Below, one piece after another: positions 1-10,536 of a stretch of 34,322 nucleotides of DNA. Position numbers and translations under genes: made by a program. The stretch covers positions 1 through 34,322 of the forward strand of contig WSUB01000289.1 in the NCBI GenBank assembly GCA_019633425.1. The letters run 5' to 3'. This DNA is from Tulasnella sp. 424. Taxonomy: Eukaryota > Basidiomycota > Agaricomycetes > Cantharellales > Tulasnellaceae. Below the pieces are notes generated by a model that was not told where the DNA came from, ran no database searches, and saw only the letters and a program-made list of their open reading frames with translations. The stretch's first letter is position 1. Each line of letters starts with the position of its first letter.

Positions 1-218
1 CGGGCGAGAACGCTTGGGGCAGAAATCACCTTGGGGTTAGAACGACGTAAATGAAGGACTTGAAGTACGGTTCGAAGCGCTCCTCTTAATTTCGAGGGCC
101 TTTCGAGCGGGGTTGGATGGAGTTGGTTGGGTTGAGCCTGCGCTTGGGGTTGCGCATAGGTGGTAGGGTGAGCCGCCGACTTGCGGGTGGAGATGGTCGA
201 GAACAAGTTGCAAAGCAT
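1..218 (-). CDS. 5' part of an unrecognised gene cut by the window edge
   Basis: Reading the minus strand from an ATG at 218-216, the frame stays open to base 1, giving about 72 residues with no stop. The N-terminus starts MLCNLFST, then a Gln/Pro/Ala-rich stretch (repeated QAQ and QPN), then an Arg/Leu-rich stretch containing LRGALRTVLQVLHLRR. A possible splice donor (AAGGTGATT) occurs about 30 bases before the edge, so the last codons may be intronic. The start is supported by its setting: a pyrimidine-rich leader without ATG and a TATA-like box about 125 bp upstream, as for the membrane-protein genes nearby. No domain is recognised. Confidence 0.45.
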   Translation of the reverse strand, partial: MLCNLFSTISTRKSAAHPTTYAQPQAQAQPNQLHPTPLERPSKLRGALRTVLQVLHLRRSNPKVISAPSVLA

Positions 219-341
219 GGTGAATATTGGGAGGGGGGTGATTTCGATGAGAGCTGGATTGAGACGAGGATGCAAGAAGTCAACTAGGGAGGGGGGGGCA
301 GGAACGTCTCTTGTTGCGAGAATACGTGTCCCAAAGCACCT

Positions 342-349
342 CTATATAG
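342..349 (-). promoter_or_regulatory. TATA-like box of the edge gene
   Basis: CTATATAG (palindromic) lies about 125 bp upstream of the ATG at 218 on the minus strand, followed by a C/T-rich leader typical of fungal core promoters. Assignment rests on position and sequence only. Confidence 0.4.
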
Positions 350-2149
350 GCCAGTCCTCCTATTCTTTTGCGGGATAGTAGTCAGACGGCAGGCCGTCTT
401 GTCCTTGCGCTGGGATATACGTGTTCAGCTGGCGCGGTGGGGCCTACGTTGCCAAGCTGTTGATATTAAGCCACCGATTGAACGGGACACCCTCGCAGAT
501 CTCCGAAACGTCTGAATTCTAAAACGACCCGAGATCTTGGCCCGCCCCACCTTCCCCAATCTCTCTCAATTAAACCCTTAGACCTTCGAGTAGACATACA
601 GCAGTGAGGCCTTAAAGCCAGTTTATTAATCGTATGGGAAGGACGATCGACATTGCTGCGGCTTCTAGCCTGGTGAAGACGTCTTGGCAGGTTCGGCCCA
701 GCCCATCCACTAACAGTGTTGCGCATTTGATCATTGTCGTCGCGCGTCTTGTAGCTGGGAGATCACGTCCAGCAACAGCAATAGTGTCCATCTTGGAACG
801 ATGCTAAACGTCGGTCGTGCGCCCAATTGCAACTTTCCCCGCAGCACCACAAAATTCAGTGCACGTACAGAGACTCCAGGGTCTACTGAGAGGATGTGTG
901 ATGCGACGGGGTGATTTTGGGCTGGGGATGACTCCAAGGGAGGTACGTATATAAACAACGGAGGCAAAACCTTCCCCTTTTTTTCCACGGACCGAACGCC
1001 AAGGTTCCCTTCGCCCATCTCTGGAACACAGCACGGAATCAACCTGAAACGACGTCGCATGCACTGACTCTTACGACTTCTTCCCAAAACCCATTCTGTT
1101 TCTTCAATTGCGGAGCCGCTCGTCACCGCGCAGCCCTCTAATCAGAGCGACGTTGTGTCAAACTGTATCGTCATTCACTATTGTACCGATCCAGCCATGT
1201 CACGGGAAACTCTGCATGTTTCCATTAGATCGACCTTTCACGAAGCTGTTCGCGTAGTCCGAATCGGGCAGCCTGTGCACCTCTCCCCGTCGCTCACCCG
1301 CCTTGAGCGACCTTCACTCATCCTGACACCGTAGATAGTCTTATAAGGTGATCAATCAAGAGGTGTCTCTCTGGTCGTTGTCATCATCGTCGTTGCTCGG
1401 CTGCGGTCGGATTTTGGGGTCCGGCCTGCATCCCACTCAACTTAGGCGCCCACTAGGACTGTACGTTGCGGGCGTTGGAAATATTCCACCTCGCTTTGCC
1501 GTCTACCACTTTCAGCCACCGATCTCCGTATCCCGCTGAAATTCGTCGAAGAATGCCCTGCCCCTCAGAGCGGGATGGCATCTAAGATATCTATCGCCAT
1601 CAACCTAAACTCAGAAATTCCTCAAGGAGCGTAGTCGTATAATCGCTAAGTGTGTGGGCCTGGAGCCTTTATTTATCGCGGCCAGTCTGAGCGGTGAAAG
1701 GAAAAAGCAAAACTCGCTTAGTTTGTTATAAGAGGAGCCCTCAGAAGTTTGGACAGCCACGCTGTCGGCGACCAGGGACCAGTCCCGAGCAAGTGTTTAC
1801 TCGACCGCTATAAGCCCGAGTTATGAGCCGGAAGCCGCCGATCCGTCGCGTTTTGAGATCGGCTACAGCCGTGTAGCGATGTCCGGCCGTGTCCGCGAGC
1901 CTCCTGCCTTGGCTGGTTTGATGGCCATATAAAGAAGCTGCCTTTGACTAAATCACTTAGGGAATAGGAGAGTGTCTTGGCCAGGGCCGGTAATAATGGA
2001 CACAAGGATTGCCTTGATCAAGAACTTCTGTCTACAGCGTTGTGCTGAATTCCGGAAAGAGATTACATATATCGTTCCGCATCCCTGCACGTGCTGTGCC
2101 AAATCATAGCATGGTATTAAGCTTGTAGAAGCTCGTGTCGATTCCATTG
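350..2149. other. Long stretch without a supported gene
   Basis: Open frames here (the longest is 131 codons on the minus strand at 731-1126) show no recognisable domain, no paralogue in the window and no convincing exon chain. Base composition resembles other intergenic parts. A gene with many small exons cannot be excluded. Confidence 0.4.
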
Positions 2150-2620
2150 AACTAGTTCCCGCTCACCACGGTGAGCTCCGCTCTTCGCCTGCGCTTGCCA
2201 ATCACTTCAAGTTTGAGTTCTGCCCTCAGCTTGACAGTCTAATGCTCTATACTTCGGCATTCCTTTCTGGTGCCTCAAGATTGAGTGTCTCATGAATGCT
2301 ATTGGCTTTGAAACGCAATCATATTCCATGATTTGCGCTTGCTACTGATCTGTATAGGGGCTCACTACCCGACAGGCTTGCGGACGATCTGGGTTGAGGA
2401 AATGGTGTCTGCTATTTATCGGACTACGGTGCCTGTGTCAAGGGTATACTCGACGTCAACCAAGCCTTCGCCTTTCACGGCAACACAGTTTTGTCGCTGT
2501 CTAATTGGCACACTCGAGTCGGGGATCGGCGTGTGCGCCGCTACGATCGTGCGGTCGCATCGTCGGCCGCGAGGAACCTCTGGTACCGTGACCCCGCTCT
2601 GGTTACAATGCGGTCCAGTA
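2150..2620 (+). mobile_element. Helitron-like (DUF6570-type) relic, internally deleted copy
   Basis: This block matches 28715-29640 in the same orientation over both ends but lacks about 450-500 bp from the middle. Shared stretches include TCATATTCCATGATTTGCGC, the segment encoding HYPTGL followed by VEEMV, and the segment containing GAGTCGGGGAT. In frame one can read EEMVSAIYRTTVPVSRVYST, resembling the start of the DUF6570-type region found N-terminal to fungal Helitron/PIF1-like helicases. No intact ORF continues beyond it, so it is a fossil. The family assignment rests mainly on the longer copy. Confidence 0.5.
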
Positions 2621-2947
2621 GTGCTTCTATTTCATGCGCCCAGTCAGTTTCGAAGGAGAAGGGCAAATTGTGATATCGTCCGCTGGACCGACAACGGGCC
2701 AGTTGGGACACATCCCGGTCAATTGCAATTAGGTAAGTGAAAGGTCGGTTTCGACTAAGCTTCGAGTATGATAGTTACAGAAAGCTGGAAATGAACGTTA
2801 TCGAACCTCTAAATCCAGGATTCAGACAGTCTCAGTCAACACAACCTGACTCCAAGTTCTCGTAGATCCGACGGTACCTGTTGCGTCCTGAGCCTTAACC
2901 TTGGCTGCTTCCCTCTTGACGACTGTTGTACCACTTCGAAAGTCCCC

Positions 2948-4075
2948 TCAATTATCCTGGTTTTTGGGTACACCTACTCCATCTAGGTACACGCCCTTCT
3001 CTCTCAACCGGACGGTCCCGACTCGTTCATCCGATCCCCGCCAGTCGCCGAAGGGGCCGGTATTGAAGAGTGCTCGGAGGTTGAGGGATAGGATAAACCA
3101 GGCGATGATGAGTTCCGGAAGGGCGTGGAAAATGTAGAAGGTCGCTTTTGATGCCGTTGTGGTTAGGGATCCGGGAGGGTAGAGAGGAGGTGTGGATGGG
3201 AGGACGTTGAGAACTGATGTTCGGTTGTGCAAGACGGTGAGGCGATAGATTGCCACAACGGACTACAAAATGAGAGACAGAGCCAGTTCGAGGGCCGTAG
3301 TTCGAAATCCGTTGGGACAAACAGAGGAGGAAAGGAACTCACGGCAAGGGACAGAATGCCACAGGTGCAATCAACAGCACGTTTGTCAAGCCATTCAATG
3401 CGGTTGCGGATGTAACGGAGGACGACGATGTAGAAGACGAACAAGAAGAGTGCTGCCGACGCGCTTACGTATCTGATAGTGGAATACAGGATCTTGTGTT
3501 AATGCATCACTCGAGATGGTGCAGAAAAACAGTCCTAACCTTAAGCGAAACAGCTTGTCCGCGTCTTCAGGGTGATCGAACGAGCGAGGCATTTTCGAGT
3601 ATCCAACTCCTCCAGGAACGGACGATATCATCCATACAAGACCTGCCAAGTCTGCTGCCCTTCGGCTCCAAAACCTTGCTCGAGCTTTATCGACACTCCC
3701 TCGTTTAGGGTCTTCCAGGGTTGTGTTGACAAGTGCGGCTCGCATGAACGCCACACAATCCGTACCGAAGCCAATAAACCCGAGCGCAAAGGAGACCTGC
3801 TGGTAAACCAACCGGCCCTTGCTGAGCGTCTCGCCGAGGTGATGATCGTGGGATTGGCTGGCACGAATACTCCAAACCACTACACGTTCGACTGAGTATG
3901 CGAGTGTTCCAATGGCGAAAGTATATGTTCGACTGTTGGGATTCATGAACCGGATGATAAATGGGATGATGGAGAGACCATAGGCGACGGCGAAGAGGAT
4001 ACTTGGGACGAAATCGGCTTGGGTTGGAAAACCCCCAACCAGGGAAGGTATGGAGTGTTGTGGCTGATCACTCAT
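2948..4075 (-). CDS. Seven-helix membrane protein, copy 1, truncated C-terminus
   Basis: Exons are 3540-4075, 3343-3472 and 2948-3262, with introns of 67 and 80 nt (the second uses a TAG acceptor), giving 326 aa. About seven hydrophobic segments are visible: residues ~20-45, 50-70, 85-110, 140-160, 180-200, 210-235 and 260-285. The late motif HNRTSVL followed by FHALPELI recalls the membrane core of fungal RTA1-like proteins, but only weakly; treat it as a fungal 7-TM protein of unknown function. Compared with copy 2, a 1-nt deletion just after GVGVPK shifts the frame into an early TGA, and a 2-nt deletion lies further on. The Lys-rich cytosolic tail of about 43 residues is lost. All helices remain, so the product may still insert in membranes. 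Confidence 0.8.
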
Positions 4076-4147
4076 AGCAGAGGACGCGGGTTGAGGGGAG
4101 GGTGTTGAACGAGAGGATGGATGGAAGAGGATGCAAGAAGACCCAAG

Positions 4148-4157
4148 CCTTTATTTG
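4148..4157 (-). promoter_or_regulatory. TATA-like element of 7-TM copy 1
   Basis: CAAATAAAGG on the minus strand, about 75 bp before the ATG at 4075, lies at the same distance in copy 2. It is followed by a C/T-rich leader that is also conserved between the copies. Confidence 0.45.
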
Positions 4158-4400
4158 AATCAGGGACGTGATTGCGGGCACAGTTGTACTTCTCAACGTG
4201 CGCTAAAAATGAAGTGCCGGCCTCTGAATCCCATGCCGAAGTATCATCTGGTATCGGCCAAAGGCGAAAAGCCCCAGTGGAGGAAGAAGCCACCGTCGTA
4301 CGCCATTTCTTCTCAGGACCCCCAGGATAGGGTCAAACCGCCAAGATCGAAGTGCAAGGGTCGACGGCCGCAGCGGTCTTGGCTGCGGCAAGAAGCACCC

Positions 4401-4861
4401 GTGCACATTGTCAACTTGTTCCATCAAGGCCTCTCTCATGCTCTTATTTATGCAATCGTGCGCGGTGCCATCTGCAGGGTCCTCGTACCCCGTCGGCAGC
4501 TTGTCGGCCTTCATATTTTCCTTGACCCCCGCATACCGCTTGCCTTTTCCTCTCTCGTTCTATGTTCGACGGTCCACTCCCCATTCAAATTATATTACGT
4601 CTTGTTGTATTATAATTTAGAATTCCATTAGAAACTTCCACTTATCTAGCTTCTGTTTATCGAGTGTCTCCATGAAATCTAATGTCCTCATCGGTTAGTC
4701 TCTCGCAAGCCGCCTCGGTGAATAGAATGTCGTTGAAGTCGTGCGAAGAGCCTCATGGTCTCTCGGCCCGAACTCCTTGACAACGCGACATATGCGTCGA
4801 ATCCAGTAATAGTTCCGCTCGGCACTGTCCCTATGTCTACTATCAGTCGTCCCAATGTCTG
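4401..4861. other. Spacer between duplication units, no gene seen
   Basis: This lies between the end of unit A homology and the start of unit B homology. Part of it is A/T-rich (about 4580-4640). No coding or RNA feature could be supported. Confidence 0.4.
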
Positions 4862-5103
4862 CCCTCTGGTACTGTGAACGCGCTCTAATTATAATGTGGT
4901 CTATTGATACTTCTATTTCATGCACACTACTCAGGTCCGGGGAAGGGAGGATTATGATGTCGTCAGCTGGACCCGTGGGCAACGGGCCAGTTGGGGCACA
5001 TGGCGGTCAATAGGATAAGGGACAGGTCGGTTTCGACTAAGCTTCGAGTATGATAGTTACAGAAAGATTGAAACGAAGGTTATTAAGGCTCTAAATCCAG
5101 GAT

Positions 5104-6359
5104 TCAAACAGTCTCGGTCAACTCAACCTGGCTCCCAGTTCTCATGGATCCGACTGTACCTGCCGCGTCCTGAGCCTTAGCCTTGGCTGCTTTCCTCTTC
5201 TGACGATCGTTGTACCATTTCGAGAGTCCCCTCAATGTACTCTCATCTTTGGGCACACCTACTCCATCCACGTACACGCCGTTCTGTCTCAAGCGGACCT
5301 TCCCGACTCGTTCATCCGCTCCACGCCAGTCTCCGAAGGGACCGGTATTGAAGAGTGCTCGGAGGTTGAGAGATTGGATAGACCAAGCGATGATGAGTTC
5401 CGGAAGGGCGTGGAAGATGTAGAAGGTAGCTTTCGATGCCGTTGTGGTGAGGGATCCGGGAGGGTAGAGAGGAGGTGTGGACGGGAGGACGTTGAGGACT
5501 GATGTTCGGTTGTGCAAGACGGTGAGGCGGTAGATTGCCACGACGGACTGCAGTACGAGAGACAGGGTCAGTTCGAGATTGTAGGTCAGAATCCGTTGGG
5601 ACAAGCAGAGACGGAAGGGAACTCACGGCAAGGGACAGAATGCCACAGGTGCAGTCAACAGCACGTTTGTCAAGCCACTCAATGCGGTTGCGGATGTAAC
5701 GGAGAGCGACGATGTAGAAGACGAACAAGAAGAGTGCTACCGACGCGCTCACGTATCTGATAGTGGAATACAGGATCTTGTGTTAATGCATGACTCGAGA
5801 TGGTGTAGAAGAACAGTCCTGACCTTAGGTTGAACAGTTTGTCCGCGTTTTCAGGGTGATCGAACGAGCCAGTCATTTTCGAGTATCCAACTGCTCCAGG
5901 AACGGACGATACCATCCATAGAAGACCTGCCAAGTCTGCTGCCCTTCGGCTCCAAAACCTTTCTCGAGCTTTATCGACACTCCCTCGTTTAGGGTCTTCC
6001 AGGGTTGTGTTGACAAGTGCGGCTCGCATGAACGCCACGCAATCCGTACCGAAGCCAATAAACCCGAGCGCAAAGGAGACTTGCTGGTAAACCAACTTGC
6101 CCTTGCTAAGCGTCTCCCCGAGGTGATGATCGTGGGATTGACTGGCACGAATACTCCAAACCACTACACGTTCGACCGAGTATGCGAATGTTCCAAGGGC
6201 GAACGTCCAGGTTCGACTGTTGGGATTCATGAACCGGATGATAAATGGGATGACGGAGAGACCGTAGGCGATGGCGAAGAGGATGCTTGGGACGAAATCG
6301 GCTTGGGTTGGAAAACCCCCAACCAGGGAGGGTATGGAGTGTTGTGGCTGATCACTCAT
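5104..6359 (-). CDS. Seven-helix membrane protein, copy 2, intact
   Basis: Exons are 5824-6359, 5627-5756 and 5104-5547 (introns 67 and 79 nt, GT-AG, phases 2 and 0), giving 369 aa. The N-terminus is short (MSDQPQHSIPSL) with no cleavable signal; seven hydrophobic helices follow. Loops are basic or polar, for example DPKRGSVDKARERFWSRR near residues 118-136. Helix 6 runs into HNRTSVLNVLPS, and the last helix contains FHALPELIIAW. The C-terminal tail of about 65 residues is hydrophilic and Lys-rich (RQKRKAAKAKAQ). Topology and the late motif are compatible with an RTA1-like or related fungal 7-TM family, but no signature residue settles it. It is the intact partner of the gene at 2948-4075; substrate or ligand is unknown. 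Confidence 0.88.
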
Positions 6360-6431
6360 AGCAGGGGATGCGGGTTGAAGGGAGGGTGTTGAACGAGAGG
6401 ATGGATGGAAGAGGATGCAGGAAGACCCAAG

Positions 6432-6441
6432 CCTTTATTTG
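6432..6441 (-). promoter_or_regulatory. TATA-like element of 7-TM copy 2
   Basis: CAAATAAAGG on the minus strand about 75 bp before the ATG at 6359. Spacing and the following GCTTGGGTCTTC are shared with copy 1. Confidence 0.45.
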
Positions 6442-6834
6442 AACCAGGGACGTAATTGCGGGCACAGTTGGTACTTCTCATCGCGCGCTAAAAATGAGGT
6501 CCCTGACTCCCAGTGCCGAAGTATCACCCGGCATTAGCCAAAGGCTAAAAGGCCCAGTCGAGGAAGAATTCGAAGCCACCTGTCGTACAGGACGCCAAAT
6601 CTTCTCAGAACCCCTAAAATGAGGCCAAACGCCCGCTGACCACCATGTGCACGGAGCAACGGCCGCAGCGGTCTTGGCTGCGGCGATAAGCACACTTGCA
6701 CGGTGTTTACATGCCGCAATAGACTTCCCTTTTCGTCCAGTGCACGTGCCCAGCTTATTCAGTTGCTCCTGGACTCCCCGGATACCATTGCCGTGTTTCG
6801 GCACGGTCAAGGGTCGAGGAGCAGATGTGATCCC

Positions 6835-7125
6835 ACGCACATCGTATACAATTCTCAAAACACGCTTCTGGAGAAATGGCTTTCCCGTCGTATTGCTCAA
6901 CGAAATACGGAAACAAGAGCTATAAATTGATCAAGAAGACTTTTGATTTCAAAATCGTGAGGCACTCCCGGTGTCCAACGATCGTGTAAGCACGTCGTGC
7001 GGCCGGCAACTGAGCAGAGACTTGTGGGCAGTGCCGCATATTGTTGATTTTAGTTGTAAAGTGGTAGGAAATGACTTACGACGTCGAAATCCTTGGCCGG
7101 GGCATACCCGGCAGTGGAGCACCTC
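6835..7125 (-). pseudogene. Relic of the 3' end of an SH3-ZZ gene
   Basis: The stretch aligns with 7920-8210, that is the 3' flank, exon 7 and the end of exon 6 of G1. Recognisable are the ACACGATCGTTGGAC block (the conserved H-D-R-W), CCTCACGATTTTGAAATCAA and the exon-6 end with its GTAAGTCATTTCC donor. The Cys-x2-Cys start of exon 7 is deleted and the frame is broken. No SH3 or earlier zinc-finger exon is found beyond 7125, so the copy is a 3' fragment left by a duplication. Confidence 0.75.
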
Positions 7126-7997
7126 CCCGACTCAGTCGTAGACAGGAGGGCTCAACGGAGATGATCCCCGTTCCTGACGCCAGGACAATAAACATGAGTC
7201 TCAGCCCTCCCCTCGGCCTGCCTGTCCTCCCGAACTCGTTTTAGGTGGGTGTGTACAGACCCCCCCTTTGCTGTTGGCTTTGTCTCAGACTGCTTGGCCG
7301 AGAGTGCCTGAACGGGAACACAGGCAGGCCGAGGCCCTGAGACTAAAATAGCCATCCCTCTCCCCCATCTCCTACTTACCCTCAGTGGAAGATTTTCTCG
7401 TGTCACCCCCACTCAAAACCAACGTGTGCGTCTCGATGGCCTACGGCTATGACGAGATACGGAAATGAAGGACAGTTGAATTGCTGAGACCCGGATAGGT
7501 TCCCTCCCACTTACAACATTATTTCCGACCCAACCCAGCGGTATGTCGGTATACCGTCTGACTGGGGTCCTTTCGTCATCTGGTGCTCTCTGTATCTCGG
7601 ATTTATAGTGGATTGGGCAAAAAGCGAGGGTCCGAGTTTGCTGTGGCCGAGAAGTATTTATACTAATCCGGAATGGTCCCTGGTGACCCGAAGATTCGGG
7701 TGTCTGATAACACAGCGTTCGACAACAGTCTCCCGAAACATGTACAGTACGGTCCTGCTCTATGGGAACTGGCTACCGATATAAAGTCTCGTTTGCTGTC
7801 AGAATCTCTCAGACTCGAGCAAGCTGCACGAGACCCAGATTACCTGGTGGATATTCGCCCGCTTGAATGCATGCCGTTCAAGTCTTGGTTCAATTGCTCA
7901 TCGAGGATGTTTCACACGTCATATTCTCAAAACACATTCTGCAGCGAGGGCTTTCCCGTCATATTGCCCAACTGAATACAAACAAGGGCCATAAAAC
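7126..7997. other. Gene-free stretch with an inverted repeat
   Basis: No supported gene. It contains the inverted repeat at 7197-7344 and, near 7920-7997, G1 3' flank that is also found at 6835-6920. The plus-strand frame at 7673-7975 overlaps this flank and has no recognisable domain. Confidence 0.4.
7197..7344. repeat. Imperfect inverted repeat, ~25-29 nt arms
   Basis: Arm 1 (7197-7225) and the reverse complement of arm 2 (7320-7344) share AGTCTCAG and CTCGGCCTGCCTGT, separated by a short mismatched stretch. The arms enclose about 95 nt. They could form a hairpin or mark a small foldback element; no target-site duplication was identified. Confidence 0.5.
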
Positions 7998-9433
7998 TCA
8001 TAAAGCCCTCTTGATTTCAAAATCGTGAGGCACCTCCCGGGTCCAACGATCGTGCAAGTACGTCGCGCGGTCGATTTCGGCACATTCAAGGCACTGGGCA
8101 GAGACTCGTGAGCATCGCAGCATATATTGTTCATTTCAGGTGTAAACTGGTAGGGAAATGACTTACGAGGTCGAAACCCTTAGGCGGACATACCCGGCAG
8201 TGGAGCACATATCCAGTGACATGACGACAGCAGCCATTACAAGTGTAACGACCACGAGGCATCGTCACCCCACGAAGTCCAGCGCTATGGGGCTCGGTTA
8301 GGCGACCTTTCTCCGAAACGAAAATCATGGGATGGTCATGTGATGGCTTCGTGGGGTCACTGTGGCACCGAGTACACTCAAGGAAGGGTAATGCTCAGTG
8401 AAGGTTGCACTTTTACGATTGGACGAACTTACCAGGTCAAAGCTTTCGTCTTTCAAATAGCGGCAGGCAAGGCAGCAGAAAAATTTGGTCCCACTGATTC
8501 CAGCTTTGCATCCATCGCATGTCCAGACAGAGTTCGGTCCTTTCCGGAGGTCGAACAGGTGGTCTTGACCATTGATACCCTGGTGAGCGAAACAAGCTTG
8601 ACGAAAGTGTGCACATCTTCTGCACTTTTCAACAAACTATAAGGCATGGAATGGGCCACAGTCATGACGATTTGCCTCACAATCAGAAACGGATCCCCGT
8701 TCGGGAGACGACATCGCGTGCACTCGAAATGATAAACTGAAACGAGCGACTCTTCGCATAGGAAGCAGTACTACAGGAGGCAATGATAAAGACAAGTCAA
8801 TTCCTTAAAGCAAGAGGGAAATCCTTACGCGTTCGGGAAGTTGTTTGAGGGATGAAGGGCCAAGGTCTTCCTGTTCATTACGCCACATTCCGAATAAGCA
8901 TCGGATAAGCGATTCTTCCATGACACATACATTTTCTGCCTCCGAAAGGAGTTTTATATAGCTTTCTGGAACAAATCCAATTTGTCCCGTCGATCCGTCG
9001 AGTTTAACCAGCACCCATTGCCCGAACCTTGTGCCATACACCCCTAGCTTCTGGCCAAGATACATCTCGGAGAAATTGGGATCATCGGGGAAGTACTTAT
9101 ACAAAGCATAGCCCCGACGTTTGGGGGCTCTGGACTTTAGATACGATTTCGGCACTAGCCCTGAAGATGAACTGCCCGTGATTGGATTCGCGAGTGTCCG
9201 TACGACTGCCCACCTACGCGATCCCACGAGATATCAGGGGCTGCTTCAGAATATATATGAAATTGTAAATAATAAATCTCGACCTACTCGCCGTCTAGTT
9301 TCTCCGAAATCAGTAGAAGGAGCTTGCCCTGCTTGATTGTCAGCTGGTTCTCATTAAAGGCTTGGAAGTCCCACTTCGAGGAGACGACATCTATTGGGGG
9401 AAGGATTGAATAATCTGTTGTGACCAATGACAT
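7998..9433 (-). CDS. G1: double-SH3, triple ZZ-like zinc-finger protein
   Basis: Seven exons: 9288-9433, 8931-9213, 8829-8870, 8681-8770, 8433-8624, 8167-8376, 7998-8093; 352 aa. SH3-1 (about 14-70) has a variant start KWDF, then QLTIKQG, Trp directly after intron 1, and GLVPKSYL. SH3-2 (about 80-140) has ALYKY, WVLVKLDG and GFVPESYI. A 14-residue linker exon (EDLGPSSLKQLPER) leads to three Cys/His fingers: YCFLCE...ECTRC|CRRC, TCDGC...CCLAC|CTRC and TCNGC...HCRVC|CLEC, where | marks phase-0 introns. The end RATYLHDRW is conserved in all paralogues. SH3 domains bind Pro-rich peptides and ZZ fingers usually bind protein partners, so a cytosolic or nuclear adaptor is inferred. Function is untested. 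Confidence 0.88.
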
Positions 9434-10536
9434 TCTATCTCTGTTTGAATTTCAAGCGTAAGACGATTTAGGTTGGTATATGCATGCAGGACCGTTGGAA
9501 CCGACTTCGCCGCTTCGCACCGAGCTTAGGCACTTACATCCGGATCGATACGAGAGTTATCGACAAAGGTCTTCAGAGTCACAGGAGACACGGCAGAGAA
9601 TAGGGTAGTGTTATGGTCGCGGATAGGGATCGTGTCCGCGCCGTCATTCGCTCAGAAGAAGCCAGTTTACTTCGAAATGCGGTGATTGCCGGAGGTAAAC
9701 CGTGAATCCCTTTTCGGCGGCGGCAAGTCTCCTCAATAGCTTGAGCGATGCTATATTCGAGGCATTCGCAAGTATCGTGCCGAGCGTGATGCCGAGTGTA
9801 ATCCTTTCAATACTTGGGCATCGATCACACGGAGGCTGCGATAGGGTGACACATTGTACCAAGGGGGGTATCTTGGGTTTTAAATCATCCGGCTCACAAA
9901 GTAGCTCGTCCTCACGCATCAGTGGTATGGAGATACATATAGAAAGTTCTTCGAAAATAGCGGACCTCAAACCCTTCCAACTGTAATGAATCTGTGAACC
10001 GTGATTTGAGGCGATCACAAGCGAGTCGCGTCTATCCCACAGGCCTCCTTGAGCAGCAGCTCGCGACAACCCTCAAGTCCCTCACCGTCGTAGTCGACGA
10101 AGACGACGTGTTGGTCGGGATTGTCATGATTCCTGACGGCGGGTGGGGCTTCGCCTCGCGTGAGGTGACAGGTGCAGAGGTAGTAGGACCTTGAGGCCCT
10201 TTGGGAATGCCTGGCTGAGATCATTTCCTAGGGTGTTGTGCGTTGCTGCCTAAGGGGGGGGGGGGGTTGTTGGATAGAATTATCCCCTACGGGCATGTCA
10301 GATTTAAGACCGCATAGTTCAACCACACTCAAGCCGGAGGCCGCTTAAGAGGATTTTGCAGTTGAGTAACTCTTAGCTATCAATTGAATCATGGCTTACG
10401 TGCCATGCTGGATTAAGGCAGCGAGAAGGGGTTCGCGGTTGATAATGCATCCCCGCGAGGGAGGCTTACGTAATGTGGTTAATCTTTCATTCATCTATCC
10501 CGTAAAGAACTATTGCCAAGGAGAGGCCTATGTAGC
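9434..10536 (-). other. G1-G2 spacer with coding-like remnants
   Basis: Two overlapping minus-strand frames (10015-10224 and 9644-10069) look protein-like in composition. One reads FVDYDGEGLEGCRELL; the other reads DSLVIASNHGSQIHY and continues with a Leu-rich stretch. The order Asp-Tyr-Asp...Gly-Cys then His-Gly-Ser-Gln faintly recalls a caspase-like (C14) fold, but no catalytic Cys motif or full exon chain could be found, so the call is left open. A run of 13 G lies at 10254-10266. The rest shows nothing supportable. Confidence 0.25.

Larger units (their letters stand above)
2575..4400. repeat. Tandem duplication unit A carrying 7-TM gene copy 1
   Basis: This unit aligns in direct orientation with 4862-6705, a shift of about 2,285 bp. 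Similarity begins near the shared CTCTGGTAC stretch, runs through 3' flank, gene, leader and promoter, and ends near a shared GCGGC/AAGCAC stretch. Introns and flanks are conserved too, so this is a segmental duplication rather than retrocopying. Confidence 0.85.
4862..6705. repeat. Tandem duplication unit B carrying 7-TM gene copy 2
   Basis: Direct-repeat partner of 2575-4400. It differs by scattered substitutions and small indels, including in introns and the promoter, and it holds the intact gene copy. Confidence 0.85.

Noticed and set aside
731..1126. Minus-strand ORF of 131 codons
   Set aside because: No recognisable domain, no paralogue, no splice context; composition like other chance frames here.
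2333..2740. Plus-strand ORF of 135 codons as a host gene
   Set aside because: Only its first part has a match, to a Helitron-like fragment; the rest is the other side of duplicated 7-TM 3' flank.
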